64,000 nucleotides of DNA from Symbiodinium natans (Eukaryota; Sar; Dinophyceae; Suessiales; Symbiodiniaceae), in assembly GCA_905221605.1 (NCBI GenBank), contig CAJNDS010001169.1, forward strand, positions 773,672-837,671, read 5' to 3'. This document shows positions 31,237-41,985 of this stretch, piece by piece. The translations under genes and the position numbers were made by a program. Each line of letters opens with the position of its first letter. The first letter of the stretch is position 1. Below the pieces are notes generated by a model. The model saw only the letters and a program-made list of their open reading frames with translations. It was not told where the DNA came from and searched no databases.

Positions 31237-32401
31237 GAGGTGGCCCCATTGCCTGCTGTGGACATCGCCGCCCAAGCGAAGGCCCAGGCAGCCGGGCAGC
31301 GGCCAAAGTATGCTTGGGTATTGGGTATTTGCTTAAGATTTTGGGGGTTTGAGGGCGGGGGGGGGGGGTGTTGTAGGCTTCAGGTGCAAGAAAGGGGGGG
31401 GAGGGAGGGGCGGGGGGGGGACAAGGGGGGTGGAAGGGGGGCGGCAGGGGGTGGGGGGGGATTGGGGGGGGATAAAAACGCAATTGAGAGGTGACCATGC
31501 CCAAATCACTGTTATTTACAGCGTTTTCTCTCTCTGCACTGCACAAGATCTCAAGGATGTGGAACAAGACACGCTGTCACAAGCGTTCATGCGTTTGGCG
31601 TTTGGCGAGCAGTTTGTTTGCAGAACACACCTCTTGGTACAACAGATTGCGCAAGGATGTCTGGCGCCACTGCAACAAGACATGCCCTCACAAGCGTTCA
31701 TGCCTTCGTGAACATGGCGCCAAACGAGTCGGCAATGTCGTACATGCAATACTTCTCGGGATGCCCAGGAGCCTTGTTTGTTTAGAAAAGCGCACACACA
31801 CACACACACACGCGCACCTAGGTCTCGTAGCACTTTTGACCCTGGTAAACCCTATAAATCCTAAACCCTATAAATCCTAAACCCTATAAACCCTGTAAAC
31901 CCTAAAGGGGTCTAAGGAGTCTCGGAGTCAAACGGTTTAGGAAGCCGCACGCCTCCACTGTGCTGGCCAGGCCCAATGGCAGATGCATTACCTGGCAGGT
32001 GCCTTACAACTCTCTCAGCCCTGAACCCTGCCTACGTACCCCTAAACCCTAAACCCTGACACCCTAAACCCTAAACCCTAATCCCTTTGCTGGGCTTAGA
32101 GCGGTTACACGGCGTTTTGGGGAACACTGCACTCCTGCGGAGACACGGTTCCAGTCATCTTTCTGCAAGGCAGGTCAAGGCGGTCAAGGTAATAGTCCGG
32201 GTTTGGGGTTTAGGGCTTTGGGGTGAAGGGTTTAGGGCGCAGGACTTCAGGGGAATGGCCCTTTCTGCGGCTGCAGAGGAGAGTACGTCGTATGTTTTCT
32301 CTCAGCTTGCAGGGTGCCGAAAAGATGTAGGTCAGGCCCTTCTAATACAGCACAGTCTCCAGGGAGGAAGACGGCTTGTGCGCGTATTTTCTCATGTTTA
32401 A
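31237..32401 (+). CDS. Four-exon gene, unidentified (partial)
   Basis: Exons 31,237-31,307, 31,941-31,998, 32,100-32,188 and 32,251-32,401 join in phase (2, 0, 2). Acceptors are AG|G or AG|A and donors are GTATGC, GTGCCT and GTAATA. The peptide runs from EVAPLPAVDIAAQAKAQAAG through KPHASTVLARPNGRCITWQ and SGYTAFWGTLHSCGDTVPVI to GMALSAAAEESTSYVFSQL, ending at TAA. Phase agreement over three introns is the main evidence. Introns are 633, 101 and 62 bases; the first contains a G-rich block (31,350-31,490), the third is only TTTAGGG-type sequence. No family recognised. The start is not seen and may lie left of the retroelement. Confidence 0.5.
31350..31490. repeat. G-rich block in an intron
   Basis: Runs of 6-10 G separated by one to four other bases on the + (coding) strand. 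Such a transcript could form G-quadruplexes. Confidence 0.8.
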
Positions 32402-32440
32402 ACCGCCCTTAGCTCGCCCTAATCCCTAAAACCCGCACCC

Positions 32441-32458
32441 CCCCCCCCCCCCCCCCCC
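32441..32458. repeat. C homopolymer run
   Basis: About 19 consecutive C between CCTAA-type units. Homopolymer runs of 10-20 C or G are frequent in this window, often near intron ends. Confidence 0.8.
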
Positions 32459-32510
32459 TAATCGCACATTATAAACCCTGGCCCTCAACCCCGAAAAGGC
32501 TGTATCCTAG

Positions 32511-32559
32511 GGCCACGCCCTGGCTTGGGCTGGGCAGTGCAGCGGAAAGAGCGCCATGG
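32511..32559 (+). CDS. Possible short exon
   Basis: Lies between an acceptor TATCCTAG|G and a donor ATGG|GTTTAGCG, with CCCTAA-type sequence to the left and TTTAGGG-type sequence to the right. One frame reads ATPWLGLGSAAERAPW. Weak by itself. Confidence 0.25.
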
Positions 32560-32847
32560 GTTTAGCGTTCAGTGTTTAGGGTTCAGGATAGAGAGGGTAA
32601 CTAGGTTTGGGGTTCAGGGTTTGGGGCTTGGATGGGCTTGGACAGGTCTGAGGGTTCCTTAGAAAAGCGGGGTGTGGCCTTAGGGATTTGGGGGAGCAGG
32701 GCTTTCGGGCTTTGATTTCTTCATATGGGCCTTGAGAAGAAGGAGACCAAGTGCCGACATGCTTGACTTCCGGCATGACTTGCAACCATCATCGTGCCAT
32801 CCTTTTTTAGCTGCCTCTTCCATGAACCCGGCGTCCGCGCTGTCACT

Positions 32848-33290
32848 CAATGCCATACCCGCCCTACCCGAGGGAAGGTGAAGCCCGATGGAGCACTTCC
32901 CTTTGCACCGTTGGCCTGGTGTGGGGCTCCGGTGAGTGCCCGTGATCACCCTTTCAGCCAAGCGCTTCAGGGCTTAAGCGTATGACAGCGGAGCTATGAG
33001 CTAATGCGTCCGCTGGGGGTGGTCCATGTGGGTGTCCACATAAAATGCCCGTGGCAATTCGGCCGTGTGCATGGCACTCACGGAAAGCAGGGGAGGCCGA
33101 TGGTTTCCGCTGCAGCGCGCATGCTGCCTTGGACACCGTAAACTTTCGTCTCCTACTCACTCGATTGGTACCCGCCAGCCCTACCCGAGGGAAGGTGAAG
33201 TCCGTTTGAGCAGATGCTTTGAACCAGTGGCCTGGTGTGGGGCGCCTGTGGCAACTCGGCCGTGGGCATGGCACTCACGGAAATAAAGCC
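32848..33290. repeat. Direct duplication of a ~110-bp segment
   Basis: ACCCGAGGGAAGGTGAAG, TGGCCTGGTGTGGGG and CTCGGCCGTG.GCATGGCACT blocks occur in the same order at about 32,865-33,090 and 33,183-33,280. Copies differ by substitutions and by an insertion. Frames on both strands are open in parts, but no exon could be settled. It may be a duplicated exon pair that has decayed. Confidence 0.6.
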
Positions 33291-33666
33291 TGGGACAGTT
33301 CTCAGAGTTTTTGTGAATCTCCTTAGACCTTGCCAGCAGCTGTTGCCGAGTGAGTAGGAGCCATCCGTGCCGAAGAAGCCACGTGCTGAGGTCGCCAGTT
33401 TGTACCTGTGGGCCTCAGCCCACTTCCCTAAACCTAAACCCCAAAGAGCTTGAACAGTTTTGAATCGCCGCCTGCAGGCTTCCATGCTGATGCCTATAAC
33501 CCCTAAACTTAGCCGTATGAGCTTAGCCCGAGTAATTCCTGCAAACCCTACGAAGCTAGAAAACCCTACACGCCCTAAACCCTAAACCTGCTAAACCCTA
33601 AACCGTTTAAACCCTAATCAACTCAAACCCTAAACCCTACGCCCTAAGCGCGAAACCCTAAGCGCG

Positions 33667-33780
33667 AAACCCTAAACCCTAAACCCTAAACCCTAAACCC
33701 TAAACCCTAAACCCTAAACCCTAAACCCTAAACCCTAAACCCTAAACCCTAAACCCTAAACCCTAAACCCTAAACCCTAA
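33667..33780 (-). repeat. Telomere-like array, C-strand (CCCTAAA)n
   Basis: About 16 perfect CCCTAAA units end at the acceptor CCTTGAG of the exon at 33,788. Looser units extend left to 33,485. Confidence 0.92.
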
Positions 33781-33787
33781 CCTTGAG

Positions 33788-34981
33788 CTCATCGAGGCGA
33801 TGGCCATCAACCTCTCTGTGCCAGACATGGCGGGCGGGCCGCCCAAAGGAAAAGGCCGGAGGTTTGCATTGGGTTTGGGGTTGAGGGTTTAGCGTTTCGG
33901 GTTTAGGGTTTGGGGTTTAGGGTTAGGGTTTAGGGTTTAGGGTTTAGGGTTTAGGGTTTAGGGTTTAGGGTTTAGGGTTTAGGGTTTAGGGTTTAGGAGT
34001 CTTGTTACAGTTTAGGGTTCATATTCTGGAGCACAGGGTATATAGTGAGGTTTGGGGTTTTGAGTTCGTAGTCCCTTCCTTGAGCAGACAAATCCCGAAG
34101 CCTCAACAGTCTGGCATTTTTGACCAGCCATGTTCGGGCTGCGTGGGCTTGTCTGCGTTGAGCAGCCTCAACCGTGAGGAATCAACTCTGAAAATCCAGA
34201 TGTAGGGCCCTGAACCATGAAAACCGAAACCCCGAAAGTCTTTCGGCTTAGGCTCTTGAGCTTTGGTGCAAGCAGGCTTGAGAGCGAGAACCCGAAACTC
34301 CTCAAACCTCAAAACCTAGACCCTAAACGGCAAACCCTTACCGGGTTGATGTTAAGGTGTACGTAGACACTCTGCAGGCGCCGGGAAGGGGACAGACGCT
34401 GATGATGGCCGCCTGGAAGATTTCAGACGTTTTCAGACCCTCCTCGAGCGTTTTTAGGGTCAGGGGTTTTGGGGTGCAGGGAGGGTTTAGATGCAGGGCC
34501 TGGGGGGTTTAGGGTCGAGGGGTTTAGGGCTGCAGCTATGGATACTCTAGGCTTTCCGAACCCATAGCTTCTAGCCCCAAACATTGCACCCATCTTCCAT
34601 TCTGATGAGTCATGGCGACGTGCCACTTGCATGATCAGAGCTTAGGGATCCCGCGTCCTGATTGCAGAGTGGGGCGAAGCGAACTACATAACCCCAGAGA
34701 CGATGGAACCACAAAATTGCTCCGGCAGCCCCGCAAGGCCTGAAGCCTGTTGCAAAGTTCCCAGCTTGTTCGGCGTCAACCCTAAAACCCCCCAAACCCC
34801 CAGACCCAAAACACCCCCACGCACAATTGAGCTGATGTGCTTGTGAGGAGATGCTGGCGGCAAGGGTGCGCCGGGCTGCTTTGGAGAACAAGGATACTTT
34901 GCTGGGAATGTCAGCGGCAACAGATTTTGGGCCAGATTCCTCCTGAACAACGCCAGTTTTGCACAACATTCGACCGCCTAA
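33788..34981 (+). CDS. Three-exon gene, unidentified (partial)
   Basis: Exons 33,788-33,854, 34,378-34,449 and 34,848-34,981 join in phase 1 at both introns. The peptide reads LIEAMAINLSVPDMAGGPP, then AGKGTDADDGRLEDFRRFQ, then GYFAGNVSGNRFWARFLLN, ending at TAA (or spliced at CC|GCCTAA). Donors are GC (AAAG|GCCGGA) and GT (GAGC|GTTTTT). The first exon is separated from a perfect C-strand telomere-like array by seven bases, and G-strand repeats start soon after it. The piece ELIEAM resembles DELIETIT at 18.4 kb. Reverse-strand reading of the third exon is also open with good splice signals, but the + chain is phase-consistent and preferred. Family unknown. Confidence 0.5.
33897..33993 (+). 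repeat. Telomere-like array, G-strand (TTTAGGG)n
   Basis: About ten perfect units after several degenerate ones, just inside the intron that follows the exon at 33,788. Together with the C-strand array on the other side of the exon it makes an inverted pair spaced about 140 bases. Confidence 0.92.
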
Positions 34982-35474
34982 AGCCCCAGCAACCTACGGA
35001 AAGCCGCCAGGTGTCCGATCCGCACCGTTCCTTGGCTTGCCTTGCAGAGTGGGTTGAGGGTTTAGGGTTTGGGGGGGTAGTGTGTCGCATGTGTGGCTTA
35101 CAGAAAAAGCACCAGTAGTCTGAAAGCGCCTTACGAAGGCCACGCTATCAAACCCTGAGCCCTATAGCCCTAAGGCCTCGACCCGAAAACCCCTAAACTA
35201 CTGCCGCCCCCCACCCCCCCCATGACCTTTCCCCCCAACCTCCCCCAACCCGGCATATTGTCCGTCCGTGCATCCCCTGCCCTGAAATGCGCTGAACCAT
35301 GTCAGAGGACTAAGAGCAGATTGGGGGGGGGGGGGTTTAGGGTTTGTGGGTTTAAAGGGTTTGTCGTGTTTACAGGGTTTGTAGGTTGTAGGTTTATAGG
35401 GTTGTAGGGTTCATAGGGCTTGTAGGGTTTACAGGGGTTCTAGGTTTGCAGGTTGTAGGTTGTATCTGGGTCAG

Positions 35475-35583
35475 GTACTGACTCCAACGGCGCACGTTGG
35501 CGCAAGTTGTCCTGTGGCGAACATGCAGCATCCAACATCAGCGCTCTAACGCTTATGCGTGCAATGAATGCAAAAAGAAAAAG
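35475..35583 (+). CDS. Possible exon, basic C-terminus
   Basis: Acceptor TGGGTCAG|G and donor AAAAAG|GTTTCATG. Two registers are open to the donor: one gives TDSNGARWRKLSCGEHAASN and ends MNAKRKR; the other ends RSNAYACNECKKKK, with a C-x2-C that could bind zinc but contains a stop near its start. I prefer the first. Followed by TTTAGGG-type sequence. Confidence 0.33.
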
Positions 35584-35627
35584 GTTTCATGTGGGCTGAG
35601 GGTTTATTTAGGGTTTAGGCGGTTTAG

Positions 35628-35729
35628 GTGTTCACTGGGCCGGTTGCGTTGTCACGGGCCGCAGCTATGAAAGCGAGTGAGCTTTCGAATAGTTTCGAGC
35701 AGCTGCTTTTTCAGAGGGGAGTGTCGTAA
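35628..35729 (+). CDS. Possible terminal exon
   Basis: After GCGGTTTAG|G the frame VFTGPVALSRAAAMKASEL continues to SNSFEQLLFQRGVS and a TAA. Protein-like, but only 44 bases separate it from the preceding candidate exon, which is short for an intron, so the two may not be neighbours in one transcript. Confidence 0.3.
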   Translation: MFTGPVALSRAAAMKASELSNSFEQLLFQRGVS

Positions 35730-35929
35730 GATTGTTTACCCAGTTTCGGGTTCACAGGGCTGAGGGTTTTATGAGGGTTTGGGGTTTCAAAACTCGGGTG
35801 TTGTCCACCATTCGAAGTTCCGCGGAACGGAACTGTTTTTGCGCTTCCTCGCCACTCTCCTCCTCTTGGAACAGTCCGAAGGAGGAGTGTGGTCCTGAGA
35901 CAGAGACCCACGTGGGGGTTTCGGAAGAT

Positions 35930-36007
35930 AGGGGTACCCTTTTTGGAGGTCCCTTTCGGGGGATTCTATTCTATTGGGGTATAAAAGGGGTACCCCTATT
36001 TTGGGGT
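35930..36007 (+). mobile_element. Copy of dispersed GGGGTACC element, hairpin form
   Basis: GATAGGGGTACCCTTTTTGG at the left pairs with AAAAGGGGTACCCCTATTTT at the right, so this copy is a clear hairpin of about 78 bases. It is preceded by GGGGGTTTCGG, the shared 5' motif of the family. Confidence 0.6.
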
Positions 36008-36341
36008 CAGTTATGTACATTATGCTGGTTTTCAATGTGACGGGGAGCCATGATGAGATCGGCCGTGTTTGACTCTTGCCGACGTCAGAAGCTCCGCAAG
36101 CAGTCAGGAAGAGCAGCCAACATCCAGCACCCACACCCAAGCACTGGCTAGCATGCATCAGACATTCGAGGGCAATTGAGTTGCAGGCGACCTGTCACGT
36201 GTTCGAGTTTTCGGGGTCAGTTCTAGACACAGGACCCCTGCCTACAATGGCGAAAGGACCTTCAGCACCACCCCATGTCGTAGGATTCTGACGTGCGTCA
36301 GGTTTGCCCGAGAACCCATTTTTGTTCTTTTGTTGTGCGCG

Positions 36342-39300
36342 ATGGGCTGCGCCTCCTCTGCACAGGATGCCGGCGCTGCCCTCGGCTTCAGTGAGCCCTC
36401 GACTCTAGACCTTGGTAGCCCAGTGGTACCCTTTTTGCCTGTGTTTGATTCAATTTTCCCTTGTAAAGTAACTAAGCCCCAAAAAAGGGTACCCTTATTG
36501 CAATATTGGCAATATATGTTTACTGGGCTACCAAGAGACGCTGAAAACACGATGACGAGCCCCACACCCAAAACCCTAAACCCACAAAACTCTTGGAGTA
36601 TCTAACCCCTAGCATGTCGACAAGAATGGTAGCCGATACAGGGGGCCCCATGTCTCTCAACCGCCTGCAATAGCGTTGAGCTGAAGTGCTTGTAGGGGGA
36701 TCCCGAAACCCAGAGAAACAACAAAAACACCCAAAACCTAGAATCCTAATGCCACAGCGCCCTCAATCCTAAATGGGCGCCCTGGAGCTTTCGGGTGCAG
36801 AGGGGCTACGGTTTCGGCTTAAGGTTCGGCAGGGCTTGAGGTTCAGCAGGGTTTCTAGGGACATCCCCTAGCCCGCCATGTTATCTCGTTGCCCTTGCCC
36901 TGGTCCCCGCACTTTGGCTCCTTCTTGTGGTTTGAGGGGGGCATCTGCAAACTAGTTGGCCAAACAGCTGCCATTGTGTGAGTCTTTCGGGCTGTTCTTC
37001 AGGGTGTTCCTTTGGGTGTGCTGCGCATGACGGCACCGCAACAGGTCCCTGAGGCGCATAGGTCCCAGGTTCCCTAAGCCCTGGCAGACTAAGCCCTAAT
37101 CCCTGGCAGTGAGGGGGGTGCCCTGAACCCTGAGCCCTGGGACGCTACGAAACCTTAAGCACCTTAGGGCCCATCCATCAATCCAAGGCCAGCCCACTTT
37201 CGCGCCCTCGCACGCAGCGCAGGTCCCCCAGCAGGCGCCATTACTGGGGGTCGGCTTGGGAAGTTGCTGTCTGTCAGTCTAGGAGTTTTCGGTTCCCTGT
37301 GCTGGGACGCTTCCCTTCGTTTCATAAGTGGGGGGGGGGGGTTCCCCTGAACTTGATTGTGTAAATGGCTCCTGGTACATGCAAGTCAGCTAGGTGCATC
37401 CTTGGCTCCTCATCTGCCTTGCAGCAGAGGAGAAGAGGGAAGCAGTGGCTGAAGGTTGTAGGTCTTGGGGGGTGCTAGGGTTTGACCCCTATTCTATGCT
37501 CCAACTTCGAAGACAGCTCGCGCACATGCGCAACCAGATTGAGTTGGTTCAAGGGACTAAGGAGGGGACCCTCATAAGGGACCCTAGCGGGCGGGGCTGC
37601 TCGGACGATAAAAGGTATGTGCAATGGTTCTGTATGGCTAGTAGGGTTAGGAGTCCGTCCCTCTCAGTATCCCAAATAATGTTGCCACTGACTGTGGTCC
37701 TAAACTTCACTTGAACCTTGCGATAAACCTTTCAGCTACCTAATCCAAAAACCGTTAAAACCCTCGAACCTGAATTCCTCTACCGCAAAAGCCTTGAGGC
37801 CACTCAGCCAGCACCGAGACTCTAGACCCTCGACTCAAAATCCTCTGTCGTCCTCCTGGCACCTGTTTGGAAGGCCCAGGCCCGGCAGCCTCCGCAGGCC
37901 CAGCAGAACGCCCAGGTGCGTAGGGCAGTGAGGGGGGTAGGGGGGTGGGATTCTCAAGTTCATGGGTCGTTACAACTTAGGTATACCAATAAGCAACAAG
38001 ATCCAACCCTCAGCACCCTGAACCACACCCTAAGCCACCCTGAACCGCTAAAACCCTCCAAACCCTAAACCCTCAACCCTAAACCCTAAACCCCAAAATC
38101 GAACCCCTGAACCCGAAGGCCCCAAACACCTTAAACCCCTAAAAATGCTAAAAGCACTCCCGAGCTTCGGGTCTTGGGCTCTTGGCTGGGGGGTTTTGCA
38201 CGTGTAGGGTTGGGGTTTAGTGAGCTGAAAGACGCTAACCGTGCCACAGATCTCTAAGCCCTCAATCCTTAATTCGACCCTGGCACCGAAAGCTCTAGAC
38301 TCTAGACCCTACCGTGTTTAGGGTTCTGGGTGGAGGGGCGTTCTTACTGCTTGTCGTTCGGACCTTAAGTGTACCAAAAAAGCCGAGGCCCCAAGCCTTA
38401 ACCCTTAGAATCCTTAGACGCTAAACGCTGAAGCCCTCCAAAACTCTAAAAGGCCCAGAGCCCCAAAAGCTCTGAGGTTCCTAAGGTGCCCGGAAAGTGT
38501 CCTGGGACCTGCAGACCCTTCTTTCAGGGTTTAGGGTTTAGGGCTTAGGGTTTAGGGTTTAGGGTCTAGGGTTCCAAGACCAATAAATAAAACCAAAGAG
38601 GATGCTCTTCTTTGTCAGGGCCCTAGACACATAACCCCCCAAGCCCCAAACTGAACATATGGTGGAGGCAGATAACAAGGTGGCATCAGCGCCGGTCGTG
38701 AGAAGCCTCGTGTCGCTGCACCGGGACCCTTGGCGGCGCTGGGTTCAGGGGTTTAGAATGTAGGGTTCAGCGACTTAGGCTTAGGGTGTACGAGTTTACT
38801 TTCAGGGTTTTGGGCTTATGGTGTCCTCGGCTTGTGACTATCAGCAGCTACGGGTGCACCCGGCGCAAGGCGGCAACACATGCATACTCCCTATATTTTT
38901 TGAGTATTTTCCAAACGGTTCGCCGAAAGTGAATACATGAACGAACGAAGACAACACACATGACACCTTAACTCCTTGTCAGATTCAGCCTTTGGTTCGC
39001 GTCTCACACCTTTGACTCATGGCTTTAAAGGACACCATCAATCTCATGACCTTAACTTAAGACCCTATCATCTGTTCTCTCGAGAGGTTCCTTGTTTGGT
39101 TACCTGGTTCGCACGTACACAATATAATAAGTGAACGAAATTCACGAAGCGTGCGTGTCTTACCTTCGTTCGTTCGTTCAATTATAATATTGGGGACGTG
39201 GGGAAAGAGGTGAAAGAGTCGCGAGTTAGGTTCACAGAATACGTTCATAAGGTACCTTGTCAAGAGATTCCAGCTTCCCCTGAAAGCTGGAAAAGTAGAA

Positions 39301-41912
39301 ACCTCGCACAAAGCGATCAGAAAAGTTAAGTTCGAGTCTATCCTCAGTGTACAGCCTACCGGCTGCATGTCTTGTAAGCCTTATATAGCCCAAGGACAGT
39401 GCAGGCTTCTATCGGTCGGCTATACTGAGGTGACTTCAAAGTGGCACCATAACAACAGCTATGAGATGTACCCCGGATCTTCAAGAAGATCACAGATGAA
39501 TCCCCTATGGCCCTGAACTCGAAGCCAAACGGATCGGCGTGAAGCCTTGATCATTCTGAACCTTGATGCTGCCCAGGACAGCTGCCACATGGAGAAGACT
39601 GCTGAAGGGCTCGGGCCCCTGCCCCCGAAATCCTGAAGCCCCTAATCCGACAAGGATTTCTGGGGAGAAGGGACTTGCAGGCGTGCAGCTTCAGGAACCC
39701 AAACGTCGGGTGTGTTTGAAGTACTGCCACTTCAAGAGTACCACAGGGGTGGCGGCCTGCCTCCAAACTCGACTGTTCTTTCGGGAGCCACGATCAGCGT
39801 ATGCCGAATTTGCGCGTTCGGTGTCGGTTCGACAGTGCAGGGGGGGGGGGGGGGGCGGTACGAAGAATCTATCTGTGCCTTGATGTCACGACGTCCTCGA
39901 ATGGTCATGTTCACATGCCTCAGGTCTATTCAATCCTCAACTCTGCCCAGATCATTCTGTACGACACACGGTCAACCACACACACACACACACACATACA
40001 AATATATCAATGTCAATGATATCGGCTGGATCATCATCCAGTGCTCAGAGATAGGAGCTCTTCAATAAGCTTTTGGGGCATAACTGATCCTACCCCAATT
40101 GGAAAGGTTAACTTGCTTTGGCCCAGGCTACTCAGCAATTAGACACCTAAATTAAAGCCAAGGCACGGTGCGGATCCAAGATGCTGTACATAGATTGTAT
40201 TCAATCCAAGGCACTGGCAGCAAACTGAATCCAAGTTGCTGGAAAATGGTAAAATGGCACAATCATGACAAAGCAGGTCACCGGCCAATTTCCCCGCACC
40301 TGCTGAGACTACTCTCGGTGGGGGATGGGACCCTGGCACATGTGATCCTGGGAGTTGGTGTTCCCTGCAGATTCTAAATCTTAGGTATGTCGGGGTGCCC
40401 ACGCACACTTTCTCTCTCATACACACACACACACACATAGAGACAGAGAGAGACAGGCGCCCACAATTTCACACATGCCTCCACCCTGAACCCTAACTGC
40501 CAGGGCCACGCTGCGTTTCCAACTCTCGGCGGCTGGTGCGGGCGTGGCCCGAGCCTTCTACTTGGCCAGGGCCCTGGGTGCGTGAAGTAGAAGCAGTCGG
40601 TTTAGGGTTGAGGTTTTGAGGGCAAGCGGGATGTAGGCTTGCAGCACAACGTTTTGGAGTTGGGTAACCCCTTATAAGCTTTAGAACAACAAGAAATATA
40701 CCTTAGACACAGTCAAACCACTTTTGTCAGGAACAAGGTTGTGCCTCTTCGCTTGGGCCTACCAGCATAGGTTAGCTTTAATTGATGGTCGCCAAATGGG
40801 ACTTCCGAAAATGCGCGGACCCTTCTTGGAGGTTCCGATAAGAAAAATTGGAGCGTTTGGGGGTATATTGGGGGTCCGTTTTTGGGCCAATACCCCAGCT
40901 CCTGAACAGTCGTGCTCATGCTCGTCTTTGGGAGTTCAGGATCCGAGAGGCCTGTAGGTTCTGAGAAATTTTCCCTGAGCTCTTCAACGAAGACCCTCAA
41001 CCCAAAACCCTGAACTTCAAACCCTCAACCCTAAAATCCCAAACCCTAAGCCCTGAACCCTAGACTAGTGCGCGGCTCCTCTTCCCCCACTTGGGCCTAG
41101 GAAGAATCAGCTTCCAAGGCGAGGGGCAGGGTCTGAGGAGGTTTAGGGTTTAGGGTTTAGGATTTGGGGTTTAGGGTTTAGGGTTTAGGGATAACCTCCG
41201 GGGGGGATTTCGGGTGTATGTGAAGCGTAAGGTTGAGAGTTGGGGTGTAAAGATTTCGGCTTCAGGGGTTCAAGGCTTAGGGTTTACGGCCGTAAACCCT
41301 GGACCTTAAACTAAGGCCCGGTAGTTTCCCCAATACGCCCTGTATGTACAGTACTCTAAGAAGTCGCATAGATTCCAACCAGGAACTTTTCTCAGGATAC
41401 CGCCACCATTGTTCCCTTAGGCTTTCTTGGTTTCATGCTTTGTCTTACATTCCGCTCATTTTTACCTGGAACAACTTTAACTCCAGAAGTTTACTTCTTA
41501 ATAGTTCCTGCTTCGGAGAAATTGCCCACAATGATGTCCGGCACGTTGCAACATTTGTTAGCGTGAATCCGTGGGCATCCAACAGGTCCTCGGCCCCAAC
41601 ACATTCCCCCGCTCTTGTCTACGTGCCATTATTGCCATTGTCATTCTTATAGCTATGTATTGCTACAACTATGGTTGTTATGTCGTTGTTGTTGCTTCGT
41701 TTACTTTACGGTTACTACGATGTTATTCGTATAGTTTCTCATTGCTGCCCGTATACGCATCATCCTGATTTATGTAGTTGTTACGTACTCTTTGTCATTG
41801 CTACTGCTCATGCTATTCTATGACGACGACGATAGTACTACCGCCAGCAGTTGTACTACTCCTCCTCCTCCTCCTCATCTTCCCTCCTCCCTCCTCCCTC
41901 CTTTTCCTCCTC

Positions 41913-41985
<73 letters not shown>

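Noticed and set aside
34828-34942. Reverse-strand exon with AG|G acceptor and GTGCGT donor
   Set aside because: The + strand reading of the same bases joins two neighbouring exons in phase and gives a better peptide; kept only as an alternative.
39057-39368. 103-codon reverse-strand frame
   Set aside because: No splice or motif support; lies in a compositionally odd block that may be an old insertion.
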